A DNA stretch of 64,000 bases from Blastococcus tunisiensis (GCF_900112815.1 NZ_FOND01000004.1:275425-339424), one strand, 5' to 3'. Positions 24,817 through 35,207 are shown, counted from the first letter of the stretch. Numbers and translations: made by a program. Notes: generated by a model from the sequence alone, not told the origin.

Positions 24817-25521
24817 GTGGCCACGTTCGTGCTGGTCCACGGCGCCTGGGGTGGCGCCCATGGGTTCCGGCACGTCCGGAGGGCACTGCGGGAGGCCGGG
24901 CACGAGGTGTTCACGCCCAGCCTCACCGGGATCGGTGAACGGGTGCACCTGGCCAGCCCGCAGGTCGGCCTGACCACGCATGTCACCGACGTCGTCAACA
25001 CGGTGCTCTACGAGGACCTCACCGAGGTCGTGCTCCTCGGGTTCTCGTACGGGGGCATGGTGGTCAGCGGAGCGGTGGACCACATCGGGGATCGCGTGGC
25101 GGCCCTGGTCCTCCTCGACGCGTTCCTCCCCGCGGACGGGGACACCGTCCACGGCCTCCTCGGGCGGACGGTCGCCGACACCGCGGCGCCGGGCCGGCCC
25201 TGGCTGGTCGACGGACCCGTGCGGGCCTACGACGATCCGGCCGAAGCGGCGTTCTCCGTCCCGCGGCGGACTCCGCAGCCGGTGCGGTGCTTCACCGAGC
25301 CGGTCCAGCTGCCTCGGCCGCTGGAGGACTTCCCGTTCTCCCGCACCTACGTACGGGCCACGGAGCCCGACCCAGAGGCAATCGGGAACGCGGCCTTCGA
25401 CGCCGCGGCGGTCCGGGCCCGGACGTCCCCGGCGTGGCGCTACATCGAGCTGGCGACGACGCACCTCGTCGCGCAGAACCGTCCGGCCGATCTGGCGCGC
25501 CTGCTGCTGGAACTGACCTGA
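24817..25521 (+). CDS. Alpha/beta-fold hydrolase (esterase, salicylate-esterase-like)
   Basis: 234 aa cytosolic hydrolase. Oxyanion-hole motif HGAWGGAHGFRH at the N-terminus, nucleophile elbow GFSYGG, acid in LLDAFLPADGD, and the catalytic histidine near the C-terminus (ATTHLVAQN). The AWGGAHGF/TGIGERVHL pattern is that of the EstC/plant methyl-salicylate-esterase-like group. The GTG start lies 7 nt after the DUF349 gene, so they are probably co-transcribed. The stop abuts the miaB stop on the other strand with no gap. Confidence 0.85.
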   Translation: MATFVLVHGAWGGAHGFRHVRRALREAGHEVFTPSLTGIGERVHLASPQVGLTTHVTDVVNTVLYEDLTEVVLLGFSYGGMVVSGAVDHIGDRVAALVLLDAFLPADGDTVHGLLGRTVADTAAPGRPWLVDGPVRAYDDPAEAAFSVPRRTPQPVRCFTEPVQLPRPLEDFPFSRTYVRATEPDPEAIGNAAFDAAAVRARTSPAWRYIELATTHLVAQNRPADLARLLLELT

Positions 25522-27003
25522 TCAGCAGCCGCTGACGGGTACCAGCGGCTCCGGGGGCGTGCCGATGCGCGGCATGCCCAGCAGGACGCCCGGCGTGGTG
25601 GGACGCGTGCCGGCCTCGCTCGCGTCGCCGGCGCGGGTGCGCCGGTGGGACAGCGGCGCACCGTCGGCGACGAGGAAGTGCGGCTTCGCGTCGGTCACGA
25701 CCGTCTCGACGACGTCGCCGGGACGCACGCCCTCGGCCGCGGTGAAGTGGACCAGGCGCCCGTCGCGGGCCCGGCCGGAGAGCCGGCCGGTGGCCGCATC
25801 CTTGCTCCCCTCCCCCGCCGCGACGAGCAGCTCGACGCGGCGGCCGAGCTGTGCCCGGTTCTCCGCCCAGCTGATCTCCTCCTGCAGCGCGGTCAGCCGC
25901 AGGTAGCGCTCCTGGACGACCCCCTTCGGGAGCTGCCCGTCCATCTCCGCGGCCGGCGTCCCGGGGCGCTTGGAGTACTGGAAGGTGAAGGCGCCGGCGA
26001 ACCGGGCCTGCGCCACGACGTCCAGGGTGTGCTGGAAGTCCGCCTCGGTCTCGCCGGGGAAGCCCACGATGATGTCGGTGGTGATCGCCGCATCCGGCAT
26101 GGCCGCCCGCACCCGGTCGATGATCCCGAGGTAGCGCTCCTGCCGGTAGCCGCGGCGCATCCGGCGCAGCACGTCGTCGGAGCCGGACTGCAGCGGCATG
26201 TGCAGCTGGTGGCACACCGCGGGCGTCCCGGCCATCGCGTCGATGACGTCGTCGGTGAACTCGCGCGGGTGCGGGCTGGTGAACCGCACCCGCTCCAGCC
26301 CCTCGATCGCCCCCGTGGCCCGCAGCAGGTCGGCGAAGGCGCCGCGGTCGCGGAACTCCACGCCGTAGGCGTTCACGTTCTGCCCGAGCAGGGTCACCTC
26401 GAGCACGCCCTGGTCCACCAGCGCCTGCACCTCGGCCAGGATGTCGCCGGGACGGCGGTCCTTCTCCTTGCCGCGCAGCGCCGGGACGATGCAGAACGTG
26501 CAGGTGTTGTTGCAGCCCACGCTGATCGACACCCAGCCGGAGTGGGCGGAGTCCCGCTTGGCCGGCAGGGTCGAGGGGAACACCTCGAGGGACTCGGCGA
26601 TCTCCACCTGTGCCTCGGCGTTGTGCCGCGCCCGGTCCAGCAGCGCGGGCAGGGAGCCGACGTTGTGCGTGCCGAAGACGACGTCCACCCAGGGCGCGCG
26701 CCGGACGATCTCGCCGCGGTCCTTCTGCGCCAGGCAGCCGCCGACGGCGATCTGCATGCCGGGGCGGGCGTCCTTGACCGGCCGCAGGTGCCCGAGGTTG
26801 CCGTAGAGCCGGTTGTCCGCGTTCTCCCGCACCGCGCAGGTGTTGAGGACGACGACGTCGGCGTCGCCGTCCTCGGGCGCCGCGGCGTAGCCGGCCTGCT
26901 CGAGGAGGCCGGAGAGCCGTTCGGAGTCGTGGACGTTCATCTGGCACCCGTAGGTGCGCACCCGGTAGGTGCGCGGCGCGGGGGCCTCGGTTGCGCTGCT
27001 CAT
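25522..27003 (-). CDS. miaB: tRNA-2-methylthio-N6-dimethylallyladenosine synthase MiaB
   Basis: 493 aa radical-SAM methylthiotransferase. N-terminal cluster cysteines lie in [21 protein letters not shown] and [10 protein letters not shown]. The radical-SAM CxxxCxxC is [18 protein letters not shown] domain (about residues 375-440: [15 protein letters not shown] ... [11 protein letters not shown]) follows, then a short extra tail. It converts i6A37 (made by MiaA) to ms2i6A37. MiaB rather than RimO is shown by QMNVHDSE and by the second, RimO-type paralogue at 50419-51861. Confidence 0.95.
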   Translation of the reverse strand: MSSATEAPAPRTYRVRTYGCQMNVHDSERLSGLLEQAGYAAAPEDGDADVVVLNTCAVRENADNRLYGNLGHLRPVKDARPGMQIAVGGCLAQKDRGEIVRRAPWVDVVFGTHNVGSLPALLDRARHNAEAQVEIAESLEVFPSTLPAKRDSAHSGWVSISVGCNNTCTFCIVPALRGKEKDRRPGDILAEVQALVDQGVLEVTLLGQNVNAYGVEFRDRGAFADLLRATGAIEGLERVRFTSPHPREFTDDVIDAMAGTPAVCHQLHMPLQSGSDDVLRRMRRGYRQERYLGIIDRVRAAMPDAAITTDIIVGFPGETEADFQHTLDVVAQARFAGAFTFQYSKRPGTPAAEMDGQLPKGVVQERYLRLTALQEEISWAENRAQLGRRVELLVAAGEGSKDAATGRLSGRARDGRLVHFTAAEGVRPGDVVETVVTDAKPHFLVADGAPLSHRRTRAGDASEAGTRPTTPGVLLGMPRIGTPPEPLVPVSGC

Positions 27004-27137
27004 GACACGTCAGAGGGTACGGCGAGCCTTCGCCGCCTCCTGGAGGTCTTGCTTCCGCGCGGTCACCGCCCGCTTCGTTACTCCTTCGTGATCGCGACGG
27101 TCACTCACTGTGGCGCCTGACCCCTAGTGTTCCGGGA

Positions 27138-27893
27138 GTGACCAGCCGTCCGAACGGAGAACCCCTCGTCCGCCTGTCCGGCGTCAACAAGTGGTTCGGC
27201 GAACTGCACGTGCTGCAGGACATCGACCTGGACATCGCCCGCGGGGAGGTCGTCGTCGTCATCGGCCCCTCGGGGTCGGGCAAGTCGACGCTGTGCCGCG
27301 CGATCAACCGGCTCGAGCCGATCGAGAAGGGCGAGATCTCGATCGACGGCGAGCGCCTGCCCGACGAGGGCAAGGACCTCGCCCGCCTGCGCGCCGACGT
27401 GGGCATGGTGTTCCAGAGCTTCAACCTCTTCGCGCACAAGACCATCCTCGAGAACGTCACCCTCGGCCCGGTCAAGGTGCGCAAGAAGCCCAAGGCGGAC
27501 GCGGACAAGCGGGCGCGCGAGCTCCTCGACCGGGTGGGCGTCAGCGCCCAGGTGGACAAGTACCCCGCGCAGCTCTCCGGCGGACAGCAGCAGCGCGTCG
27601 CGATCGCGCGGGCGCTGGCGATGGAGCCCAAGGTGATGCTCTTCGACGAGCCGACCTCGGCGCTGGACCCCGAGATGATCAACGAGGTCCTCGACGTCAT
27701 GGTCGGCCTGGCGAAGGACGGCATGACGATGGTCGTGGTGACGCACGAGATGGGCTTCGCCCGCCGGGCGGCCAACCGCGTCGTGTTCATGGACGAGGGC
27801 CGCATCGTCGAGACCGCCGAGCCCGAGACCTTCTTCACCGCCCCGAAGTCGGAGCGGGCCAAGGACTTCCTGTCCAAGATCCTCACCCACTGA
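27138..27893 (+). CDS. gluA: Glutamate-type amino-acid ABC transporter, ATP-binding protein
   Basis: 251 aa. Walker A GPSGSGKS (residues 43-50), Q-loop in [11 protein letters not shown], signature LSGGQQQR, Walker [13 protein letters not shown], and H-loop [10 protein letters not shown]. First gene of a four-gene uptake operon: ATPase, binding protein and two permeases in the order of Corynebacterium gluABCD. The GTG at 27138 follows a GGGAG ribosome site closely. A TAGTGT -10-like hexamer at 27123 suggests a very short leader. The substrate (glutamate or another polar amino acid) is inferred from synteny. Confidence 0.93.
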   Translation: MTSRPNGEPLVRLSGVNKWFGELHVLQDIDLDIARGEVVVVIGPSGSGKSTLCRAINRLEPIEKGEISIDGERLPDEGKDLARLRADVGMVFQSFNLFAHKTILENVTLGPVKVRKKPKADADKRARELLDRVGVSAQVDKYPAQLSGGQQQRVAIARALAMEPKVMLFDEPTSALDPEMINEVLDVMVGLAKDGMTMVVVTHEMGFARRAANRVVFMDEGRIVETAEPETFFTAPKSERAKDFLSKILTH

Positions 27894-27927
27894 TCGCACG
27901 AAGACCGTCAAGCGAGAGGACCCCTCC

Positions 27928-28818
27928 ATGAGTTTCCGTCGCGGCGCCCTGGCCGCCACCCTGACCACCACCGCCCTCGTCCTGTCCGCGTGCGGCGGTG
28001 ACGACGGCGGGGACGCCCCCGAGCCCGACGTCGCCGAGGCCCCCGAGTTCGAGGCCGGCACCACCATGGCCGAGATCGCCGAACGCGGCTCGATCACCGT
28101 CGGCACCAAGTACGACCAGCCCGGCTTCGGCCTGGAGACCCTGGACGGGGAGCTCGAGGGCTTCGACGTCGAGGTCGCCAAGATCATCGCCGCCGAGCTC
28201 GGCATCGCGCCCGAGGACATCCAGTGGGAGCAGACCCCCTCGGCCGTCCGCGAGGAGGTCATCGAGGGCGGCGAGGTCGACATGGTCGTCGCGACGTACA
28301 CGATCAACGACGAGCGCGCGGAGCGGATCACCTTCGCCGGGCCCTACTACGAGGCCGGGCAGCAGATCATGGTCGCGGCGGACAACGACGAGATCACCGG
28401 TCCGGAGTCCTTCACCGAGAACCCAGAGCTGAAGGTCTGCTCGGTCACCGGCTCGACCCCGGCGGACCAGATCGAGCAGTACCTGGCGAACCCGTCCAGC
28501 CAGCTGGTCCTGTTCGACGAGTACTCGCAGTGCGCCGACTCGCTGTCCAACGGCCAGGTCGACGCCGTCACGACCGACAACGTGATCCTGCTGGGCTTCG
28601 TCTCGGAGTCCGACGGCGAGTTCAAGCTCGTCGGCGAGCAGTTCACCGAGGAGCCGTACGGCATCGGCATCGAGAAGGGCGACGTCGCCTTCTGCGAGTT
28701 CATCAACGAGACGCTGGCCGACAACGAGGAGGCCTACGTGGCGGCCTGGGAGGCCACCGCGGGCCAGATCGAGGGCACGCAGACGCCGGAGCTCCCCGAG
28801 CCCGCCGAGTGCGTCTGA
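27928..28818 (+). CDS. gluB: Glutamate-binding lipoprotein of the ABC transporter
   Basis: 296 aa. Lipoprotein signal peptide with lipobox VLSAC and lipidated Cys22, then an acidic linker and a type-II periplasmic-binding-protein fold (ITVGTKYDQPGFG, EGFDVEVAKIIAAELGI, VDMVVATYTINDERAERITFAGPYYEAG). These match the polar amino-acid SBP_bac_3 family. It is anchored at the outer face of the membrane and delivers substrate to GluC/GluD. A GAGAGGACC ribosome site precedes the ATG. The 104-nt gap to gluC contains a strong stem-loop. Confidence 0.93.
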   Translation: MSFRRGALAATLTTTALVLSACGGDDGGDAPEPDVAEAPEFEAGTTMAEIAERGSITVGTKYDQPGFGLETLDGELEGFDVEVAKIIAAELGIAPEDIQWEQTPSAVREEVIEGGEVDMVVATYTINDERAERITFAGPYYEAGQQIMVAADNDEITGPESFTENPELKVCSVTGSTPADQIEQYLANPSSQLVLFDEYSQCADSLSNGQVDAVTTDNVILLGFVSESDGEFKLVGEQFTEEPYGIGIEKGDVAFCEFINETLADNEEAYVAAWEATAGQIEGTQTPELPEPAECV

Positions 28819-28830
28819 TCCCTGCTGTCG

Positions 28831-28871
28831 GACCGCGACCGGTCGGCCACGTCGGCCGGCCGGTCGTGGTC
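28831..28871 (+). other. Intra-operon stem-loop between gluB and gluC
   Basis: 18-bp inverted repeat (GACCGCGACCGGTCGGCC against its partner at 28854-28871, with two G-U-type mismatches) and a 5-nt loop just after gluB. Such hairpins often protect binding-protein mRNA or partly terminate transcription, so gluB is made in excess over the permeases. Confidence 0.55.
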
Positions 28872-28922
28872 GGCCGCAGGCGGCACCGCACACACCGACA
28901 CCGCTGGCACTGAGGGGGGCAC

Positions 28923-29573
28923 GTGGGCCCGGTCCTGGAGAACCTCGACCTGTACGTCGACGGCTTCCTGACGTCGCTGAGCATCATCGTCGTGGCGATG
29001 GTGGGATCCCTGCTACTGGGCCTGCTCATCGCGGCCTGCCGCGTCTCCCCGGTCCCACCGCTGCGCGCCTTCGGGACGTTCTGGGTGTCGACCTTCCGCA
29101 ACACCCCGCTGTCGGTGGTGCTGTTCTTCTGCGCCTTCGGCCTGCCCGAGCTGGGGATCAACCGGACCTTCTACTTCTTCGGCGTCCTCGGGCTCATCCT
29201 CTACACGTCGGCGTTCGTCTGCGAGGCGGTGCGGTCGGGCATCAACTCGGTGTCCGCCGGACAGGCGGAGGCGGCCCGCTCGATCGGCCTGAACTTCACC
29301 CAGGGCCTGCGCTACGTCGTCCTGCCGCAGGCGCTGCGGACGGTGGTGCCCCCGCTGGGCAGCGTCATCATCGCCATGTTCAAGAACTCCGCCGTGGTCG
29401 GCGCCTTCGGCGTCGGCGGCGACCTGTGGAGCACCGGCCAGACGCTGACCAGCGCCCGCGGCTACGAGACGCTGCCGATCTTCATCGGCGTGGCGATCGG
29501 GTTCCTGCTCATCACGCTGCCGGCCGGCGCGGTCCTGCAGGTCATCGAGCGGAAGGTGGCGATCGCGCGATGA
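28923..29573 (+). CDS. gluC: Glutamate-type ABC transporter permease
   Basis: 216 aa inner-membrane permease with about five hydrophobic segments. The His/Glu/Gln-type signature is visible: FRNTPLSVVLFF near the first third and the EAA loop EAARSIGLNFTQGLRYVVLPQALR. The GTG start follows a GGGGGCAC site. The stop overlaps the gluD ATG by 4 nt (ATGA). Confidence 0.92.
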   Translation: MGPVLENLDLYVDGFLTSLSIIVVAMVGSLLLGLLIAACRVSPVPPLRAFGTFWVSTFRNTPLSVVLFFCAFGLPELGINRTFYFFGVLGLILYTSAFVCEAVRSGINSVSAGQAEAARSIGLNFTQGLRYVVLPQALRTVVPPLGSVIIAMFKNSAVVGAFGVGGDLWSTGQTLTSARGYETLPIFIGVAIGFLLITLPAGAVLQVIERKVAIAR

Positions 29574-30472
29574 GCCAGCAGGACACCGTGCTCTACGACG
29601 CACAGGGACCGAAGGCCCGTCGCCGGACGAGGATCGGTACCGCGATCGCGGTGCTGGTCCTCATCGCGCTCGCCGTCGTCGTGGTGCTGCGCCTGGCCGA
29701 GCGGGACCAGTTCTCCATGGAGCTGTGGGGCCCCCTCATCAACCCGGGCAACGAGAACTTCGAACTCGTCTGGGAGGTCATCGGCGAGGGCATCGTCAAC
29801 ACCCTCAAGGCGGCGATCGTCGCGATGACGCTGTCGGTGGTGATCGGCACGCTGATCGCCGTCGCCCGGCTGTCGCTGGGCCGGTTCGCGCGGATCCCGC
29901 TGATCGGGTTCGTCGAGCTCTTCCGCGGCCTGCCGGTCGTCATCCTGGTGTACCTGAGCGTCCGGGCGCTGCCGGACGTGGGCGTCGACCTCAGCGACTG
30001 GCCGGGCGGCCAGGTGTTCTGGGGCCTCATCATCGGCCTGACCGCCTACAACATGGTGATCTTCGCGGAGGTCGTCCGTGCGGGGATCGCGTCGCTGCCG
30101 CGCGGGCAGCGGGAGGCGGCGCTCGCGACCGGCCTCACCAACGGGCAGACCATGCGGATCGTGCTGCTGCCGCAGGCGTTCCGCATCATGCTGCCGGCGA
30201 TCATCAGCCAGCTGGTGGTCGTGCTGAAGGACACCTCGCTGGTGGTCTTCGTGGCCAACTTCGACGAACTGCTCAGCCAGGGCGAGAGCATCATCCGCAA
30301 CCTGGGCAACCCGATCCAGACCTTCACCGTCATCGCGCTGCTCTACATCGCGATCAACTACCTGCTCGGGCGGCTGGCGCAGTACATCCAGCGCCGTCAG
30401 GGCCGGGCGTCGACGCGGGCCGCCGAGACGACCGACGCAGGACCGAACGTGCCGGTCGGCGGGGGCGCCTGA
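29570..30472 (+). CDS. gluD: Glutamate-type ABC transporter permease
   Basis: 300 aa, second permease of the pair. It has a charged N-terminal extension (residues 1-25), then membrane segments, FRGLPVVILVYL, and the EAA loop REAALATGLTNGQTMRIVLLPQAFR. A basic C-terminal tail with RRQGRAS follows the last helix. It forms a heterodimer with GluC; start at the overlapping ATG. Confidence 0.93.
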   Translation: MSQQDTVLYDAQGPKARRRTRIGTAIAVLVLIALAVVVVLRLAERDQFSMELWGPLINPGNENFELVWEVIGEGIVNTLKAAIVAMTLSVVIGTLIAVARLSLGRFARIPLIGFVELFRGLPVVILVYLSVRALPDVGVDLSDWPGGQVFWGLIIGLTAYNMVIFAEVVRAGIASLPRGQREAALATGLTNGQTMRIVLLPQAFRIMLPAIISQLVVVLKDTSLVVFVANFDELLSQGESIIRNLGNPIQTFTVIALLYIAINYLLGRLAQYIQRRQGRASTRAAETTDAGPNVPVGGGA

Positions 30473-30586
30473 CCCGTCCAGGGAGATCCTGTGACGGGGT
30501 CGATCTGCGCACCCGCCCCATCCGCCCCAGGCACGGCGCGCCGCGTACGACACGCCGGGCGCCCGGCGGCGAGACTGGGTTCCACC

Positions 30587-31321
30587 ATGGAGACGATGCA
30601 CGCCGCCGGACGGCGCACCCTGCCGCCCGTCCCCCGCTCGACCGGCCGGCCGGCCACCCCCCGCGTCGTGCGGGCGGACGAGGGCGACCCGGACACGCCG
30701 ACCGAACGCTTCGTCGTCGACCTGTCGACCGGCGAGCAGCGGGCGGTCGAGGCGGCGGAGCGGGACCGGCCGACCGCGCCGAACCGGCCGGCGGAGCGGA
30801 GCCGGCCTGCGGAGCGGGACCGGCCTGCGGAGCGGGACCGGCCGGCGGAGGCGGCGAAGCCGGACCTGCCGGCGGAGGTGGTGGGCGAGGCCGCCGCAGG
30901 TGTGCCCGCGGGGGCCCGGACGGCGACGGCCAGGCGGTCGGGACGGCGCCCGGCGTCGGCCGCCGATCAGCGTGAGCTCGACCTCGCCCAGCAGCTCGTC
31001 GCCCGCCTGCGGGCGGGCGCTGCCGACTTCGCCGCCGCCGCCGGCGCGGAGTCCGCCGTCGTACGGGAGGCGGTGCCGCCGGCCCGGCACCGCCGCGCCC
31101 GGTGCCGGGTGGTGCTCCGCTACGCCGACGGGCGGGAGGTCGACGTCACCTTCCTCGGCTCTGCCGGTGCCCCGGGCACGCCGTCCCGGCACGGGTTCGA
31201 CCGGCAGATCCGGCGCTGGCTGGCGTCCGGGCAGCGGCGGGACGGTGCGTGGCTGGTCACCGACCCCGACGCCCCCGACGGCCTGGCGATCGACCTGGGC
31301 GCCTGGGTCCGCGCCGCCTGA
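30587..31321 (+). CDS. Hypothetical protein with RPAERD repeats
   Basis: 244 aa. The N-terminal half is disordered, with four consecutive RPAER(D/S) units (30785-30856). The C-terminal half (from about residue 130) looks folded: RELDLAQQLVARLRAGAADFAAA, then RCRVVLRYADGREVDVTFLGS and HGFDRQIRRWLASGQRRDGAWLVTD. No membrane segment or signal peptide; family not recognised. The ATG at 30587 (METMHAAGRR) is preferred to an in-frame upstream GTG because a TATA-poor, proline-rich stretch precedes it. It stands alone between gluD and ctaD. Confidence 0.65.
   Translation: METMHAAGRRTLPPVPRSTGRPATPRVVRADEGDPDTPTERFVVDLSTGEQRAVEAAERDRPTAPNRPAERSRPAERDRPAERDRPAEAAKPDLPAEVVGEAAAGVPAGARTATARRSGRRPASAADQRELDLAQQLVARLRAGAADFAAAAGAESAVVREAVPPARHRRARCRVVLRYADGREVDVTFLGSAGAPGTPSRHGFDRQIRRWLASGQRRDGAWLVTDPDAPDGLAIDLGAWVRAA
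30785..30856 (+). repeat. 18-bp coding tandem repeat, 4 copies
   Basis: Four in-frame 18-bp units encoding RPAERS, RPAERD, RPAERD and RPAEAA. Confidence 0.75.
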
Positions 31322-31566
31322 GAGCGGCAGCCGCGGTCCGGCGCCGTCGCCGCACCGGCTCCGGGACGGATTCGTCGGCTCCCGGGTTTCCCTCTGCCCG
31401 AGGATGAGCCACGATGGCGGTGTCGCTACCGGTCCGGCGAACAACGTCGCGAACCGAAGGCTTGCGCCCAGCGCAGAAACACCGGGGAGCCGCTGATGTC
31501 CCGCAGCACGGGAATCCTCCGACGGGGCACCGTGTGCACCCGGCCGGCCGCATCGGCGGGCGCAGC

Positions 31567-33327
31567 ATGACCGCCATCGCGCCGCAGCCGATCATCAGCC
31601 GGCCCAGTCCCGCGCACACGCCGGCCAAGGGTTCCCGGCTCACGCACCTGCTGCGGACGACCGATCACAAGACGATCGGTCTGATGTACCTGACCACGTC
31701 GTTCGCGTTCTTCATCGCGGGCGGCCTCATGGCCATGCTGATGCGGGCGGAGCTCGCCCAGCCGGAGCTGCAGTTTCTGTCGCCGGAGCAGTACAACCAG
31801 CTGTTCACCATGCACGGCACGGTCATGCTGCTGATGTTCGCGACGCCGCTGTTCTTCGCCTTCGGCAACCTGATCATGCCGCTGCAGATCGGCGCCCCCG
31901 ACGTCGCCTTCCCGCGGCTGAACGCCTTCTCCTTCTGGCTGTTCCTCTTCGGCAGCCTCATCGCGGTGTCGGGCTTCCTCACACCGGGCGGTCCCCCGGA
32001 CTTCGGCTGGACGGCCTACACGCCGCTGTCCAACGGGGTGAACACCCCCGGACCGGGCGGGAACCTCTGGATCGGCGGGCTGGCCGTCAGCGGTCTCGGG
32101 ACGATCCTCGGTGGCGTCAACTTCATCACCACGATCGCCTGCCTGCGTGCACCCGGGATGACCATGTTCCGGATGCCGATCTTCGTCTGGAACGCGCTGA
32201 TCACCAGCCTGCTGGTGCTGCTGGTCTTCCCGATCCTCACGGCTGCGCTGTTCGCGCTGCTGGCCGACCGCAATCTCGGGTCGCTGATCTACTCGGAGGA
32301 GAACGGGGGCGCCATGCTGTGGCAGCACCTGTTCTGGTTCTTCGGCCACCCCGAGGTCTACATCATCGCGCTGCCGTTCTTCGGCATCGTCACCGAGATC
32401 ATCCCGGTGTTCAGCCGCAAGCCGCTGTTCGGCTACAAGGGCATGATCGGCGCCACCCTGGCCATCGGCTTCCTCTCGCTGGCCGTATGGGCGCACCACA
32501 TGTTCGCCACCGGCGCGGTGCTGCTGCCCTTCTTCGCCTTCCTCACCTACCTGATCGCCGTGCCGACCGGGCTGAAGTTCTTCAACTGGATCGGCACCAT
32601 GTGGCGCGGCCAGCTGACCTTCGAGACCCCGATGCTGTGGTCGATCGGCTTCATGGTCACCTTCCTGCTCGGCGGCCTGACCGGTGTCCTGCTGGCCAGC
32701 CCGCCGCTGGACTGGCACGTGCACGACTCCTACTTCGTCGTCGCGCACTTCCACTACGTCGTGTTCGGCACCGTGGTCTTCGCCGCCAACGCCGGCATCG
32801 CCTTCTGGTTCCCGAAGATGTGCGGCCGGATGCTCGACGAGAAGCTGGGCAAGCTGCAGTTCTGGATGACCTTCATCGGCTTCCACGGCACGTTCCTCAT
32901 CCAGCACTGGCTGGGCAACGAGGGCATGCCGCGGCGGTACGTCGACTACCTGCCGACCGACACGTTCACCACGCTGAACATGGTCTCGACCATCTTCTCG
33001 TTCGTGCTCGGCGCCTCCATCATCCCGTTCCTGTACAACGTCCGTCGCTCCTGGAAGTACGGCCAGCTGGCCGTGCGCGACGACCCGTGGGGCCACGGGA
33101 ACTCGCTGGAGTGGGCCACGTCCTCGCCGCCGCCCCGGCACAACTTCGTCGAGATCCCGCGGATCCGCTCGGAGCGCCCGGCCTTCGAGGCGCACTACCC
33201 GCACCTCGTCGACCGGCTCCAGGCGGAGGCCCACGCGGGCCGGTCGCACGAGCCCTACATGGACCACTCGATCACCGGGGACGACCGGGGACCGCGGCAG
33301 GGACCGCGGGACCCCGACCCCACCTGA
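31567..33327 (+). CDS. ctaD: Cytochrome c oxidase subunit I (aa3-type)
   Basis: 586 aa, 12 membrane helices. Catalytic core of the terminal oxidase that reduces oxygen and pumps protons. Heme and copper ligands are visible: low-spin heme a His in FTMHGTVML, CuB His with the cross-linked Tyr in FFGHPEVY, CuB histidines in WAHHMFATG, and the high-spin/low-spin heme pair in [10 protein letters not shown]. The length and the hydrophilic C-terminal tail (about residues 545-586) are normal for actinobacteria. It lies alone; other subunit genes are not in the window. The 245-bp leader upstream contains no gene. The start at MTAIAPQP is the first ATG before the conserved DHKTIGLMY. Confidence 0.96.
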   Translation: MTAIAPQPIISRPSPAHTPAKGSRLTHLLRTTDHKTIGLMYLTTSFAFFIAGGLMAMLMRAELAQPELQFLSPEQYNQLFTMHGTVMLLMFATPLFFAFGNLIMPLQIGAPDVAFPRLNAFSFWLFLFGSLIAVSGFLTPGGPPDFGWTAYTPLSNGVNTPGPGGNLWIGGLAVSGLGTILGGVNFITTIACLRAPGMTMFRMPIFVWNALITSLLVLLVFPILTAALFALLADRNLGSLIYSEENGGAMLWQHLFWFFGHPEVYIIALPFFGIVTEIIPVFSRKPLFGYKGMIGATLAIGFLSLAVWAHHMFATGAVLLPFFAFLTYLIAVPTGLKFFNWIGTMWRGQLTFETPMLWSIGFMVTFLLGGLTGVLLASPPLDWHVHDSYFVVAHFHYVVFGTVVFAANAGIAFWFPKMCGRMLDEKLGKLQFWMTFIGFHGTFLIQHWLGNEGMPRRYVDYLPTDTFTTLNMVSTIFSFVLGASIIPFLYNVRRSWKYGQLAVRDDPWGHGNSLEWATSSPPPRHNFVEIPRIRSERPAFEAHYPHLVDRLQAEAHAGRSHEPYMDHSITGDDRGPRQGPRDPDPT

Positions 33328-33442
33328 TCAGGCCTCGTCCGGAGGCTCGCGCCGAGCGTGCGAGGCGCGAGAAGGGCGGGTCCTTCTCCTGCCCCCACCG
33401 CTCACGAGCTCGCGGCGGGACCCCGCAGGGGGCGGGTCGACA

Positions 33443-33483
33443 CCGGAGAGGCCCAGGACCGTCGTGGTCCTGGGCCTCTCCGG
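33443..33483. terminator. Bidirectional terminator between ctaD and recX
   Basis: Perfect 18-bp inverted repeat (CCGGAGAGGCCCAGGACC and its complement) with a GTCGT loop, between convergent genes. Confidence 0.75.
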
Positions 33484-33516
33484 TTCAGCGGTCCGGACCC
33501 AGCCGCCCGCCGTCGC

Positions 33517-34164
33517 TCAGGGCAGCAGGGTGTCCTCGTCGAGGTCGTCGAAGTCGGGATCGGCTGCCTCGTCGGCACCGGCGTCGTCGAGGACCTCGCG
33601 CACCACCGCGGCCGCCATCCCGCCGCTGTAGCCCTTGCGGGCCAGCATGCCCATGAGCCGGCGGGTGGCCGTGGCCCGGTCGAGCCGGCTCATCGCCGTG
33701 GCCCGCCGCTCCACGAGCCGGCGGGCGGACGCGCGCTCGTCCTCGTCGTCGACCGCACTGACAGCCTCGGCGGCCACGTCCGGGTCGACCCCCTTGGCGC
33801 GCAACTCCTGGCTCAGTGCCCTCCGGGCCAGCCCCCGGCCCGCCTGCCGGGAGGTGACCCAGGCGCGGGAGAACGCTGCGTCGTCGATCAGCCCGACCTC
33901 GGTGAACCGGTCGAGCACCGCACCGGCCGCGTCCTCGGGCACGCCCCGCTGATCGAGCAGGTCGGCGAGCTGCTGCCGGGTCTTCGGCGCCCCGGTGAGC
34001 GCCCGCAGGCAGATGCCGCGGGCCACCGACTCGGGGTCGCTCATCTCCTCGTCCGGGCCAGGGTCGACGTCCGGGTTCAGGGGATCGTCGACCCGGGCTC
34101 CGGGCCGCCGCGCGCCCGGGCGGACGCCCGGGCCGCGGCGGCGGGTGGAGGGGAAGCCGGACAT
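33517..34164 (-). CDS. recX: Recombination regulator RecX
   Basis: 215 aa. Binds RecA filaments and limits RecA activity. Three-helix RecX repeats are visible: ICLRALTGAPKTRQQLADLLDQRGV, then FSRAWVTSRQAGRGLARRALSQELRAKGV, then TRRLMGMLARKGYSGGMAAAVVREVL. The first ~40 residues are a poorly conserved proline/arginine linker; the last ~20 are acidic. It starts 8 nt after the recA stop on the same strand and is probably co-transcribed with recA. Confidence 0.93.
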   Translation of the reverse strand: MSGFPSTRRRGPGVRPGARRPGARVDDPLNPDVDPGPDEEMSDPESVARGICLRALTGAPKTRQQLADLLDQRGVPEDAAGAVLDRFTEVGLIDDAAFSRAWVTSRQAGRGLARRALSQELRAKGVDPDVAAEAVSAVDDEDERASARRLVERRATAMSRLDRATATRRLMGMLARKGYSGGMAAAVVREVLDDAGADEAADPDFDDLDEDTLLP

Positions 34165-34172
34165 GCGCCGAC

Positions 34173-35207
34173 TCAGAAGTCGGTGGGAGCGGCGTCCACG
34201 GGGGCGTCGAGCGTGGGACCGATCCCCAGCTTCTCCTTGATCCGCTTCTCGATCTCGTCGGCGAGGTCGGGGTTGTCCTTGAGGAAGTTGCGGGCGTTCT
34301 CCTTGCCCTGACCGAGCTGGTCGCCCTCGTAGGTGTACCAAGCGCCGGACTTCTTCACCATGCCCTGCTCGACACCCACGTCGATGAGCCCCCCCTCGCG
34401 GCTGAAGCCCTGGCCCCAGAGGATGTCCAGCTCCGCCTGCTTGAACGGTGCGGCGACCTTGTTCTTGACCACCTTGACCCGCGTACGGCTGCCGACCGCG
34501 TCGGTGCCCTGCTTCAGGGTCTCGATGCGGCGGACGTCGAGCCGGACCGACGAGTAGAACTTCAGCGCCCGACCACCCGTGGTGACCTCGGGCGAGCCGT
34601 AGACCACGCCGACCTTCTCGCGCAGCTGGTTGATGAAGATCGCCGTCGTCCCGGAGTTGCTGAGCGCGCCGGTGATCTTGCGCAGGGCCTGGCTCATCAG
34701 CCGGGCCTGCAGACCCACGTGGCTGTCGCCCATCTCGCCCTCGATCTCCGCGCGCGGCACCAGGGCGGCCACCGAGTCGATGACGATGATGTCCAGCGCG
34801 CCGGAGCGGATCAGCATGTCGGCGATCTCGAGGGCCTGCTCACCGGTGTCGGGCTGGCTGACCAGCAGCGCGTCGGTGTCGACCCCGATGGCGCGGGCGT
34901 ACTCCGGGTCCAGGGCGTGCTCGGCGTCGACGAAGGCGGCGATGCCCCCGGCGGCCTGCGCATTGGCCACCGCGTGCAGCGCGACCGTCGTCTTGCCGGA
35001 GGACTCCGGGCCGTAGACCTCGACGACGCGGCCGCGCGGCAGACCGCCGATGCCGAGCGCGATGTCGAGGGCGATCGAGCCGGTCGGGATGACCTTCATG
35101 GCCACCTCGGGGCTGTCGCCCAGGCGCATGACCGAGCCCTTGCCGAACTGCTTGTCGATCTGGGCGAGGGCCATGTCGAGGGCCTTGTCGCGGTCGAGAG
35201 TTGCCAT
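34173..35207 (-). CDS. recA: Recombinase RecA
   Basis: 344 aa. Walker [10 protein letters not shown], Walker [13 protein letters not shown], the L1 and L2 DNA-binding loops ([42 protein letters not shown]), and the [15 protein letters not shown] segment near the C-terminus. No intein insertion, unlike in M. tuberculosis. A candidate SOS box lies 120 nt upstream of the start. Co-transcribed with recX. Confidence 0.97.
   Translation of the reverse strand: MATLDRDKALDMALAQIDKQFGKGSVMRLGDSPEVAMKVIPTGSIALDIALGIGGLPRGRVVEVYGPESSGKTTVALHAVANAQAAGGIAAFVDAEHALDPEYARAIGVDTDALLVSQPDTGEQALEIADMLIRSGALDIIVIDSVAALVPRAEIEGEMGDSHVGLQARLMSQALRKITGALSNSGTTAIFINQLREKVGVVYGSPEVTTGGRALKFYSSVRLDVRRIETLKQGTDAVGSRTRVKVVKNKVAAPFKQAELDILWGQGFSREGGLIDVGVEQGMVKKSGAWYTYEGDQLGQGKENARNFLKDNPDLADEIEKRIKEKLGIGPTLDAPVDAAPTDF

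Noticed and set aside
28831..28871. Operon terminator after gluB
   Set aside because: The permease genes follow 50 nt later in the same direction and belong to the same transporter, so full termination is unlikely.
34173..35207. Intein in recA
   Set aside because: The gene is of normal length with Walker and loop motifs uninterrupted.
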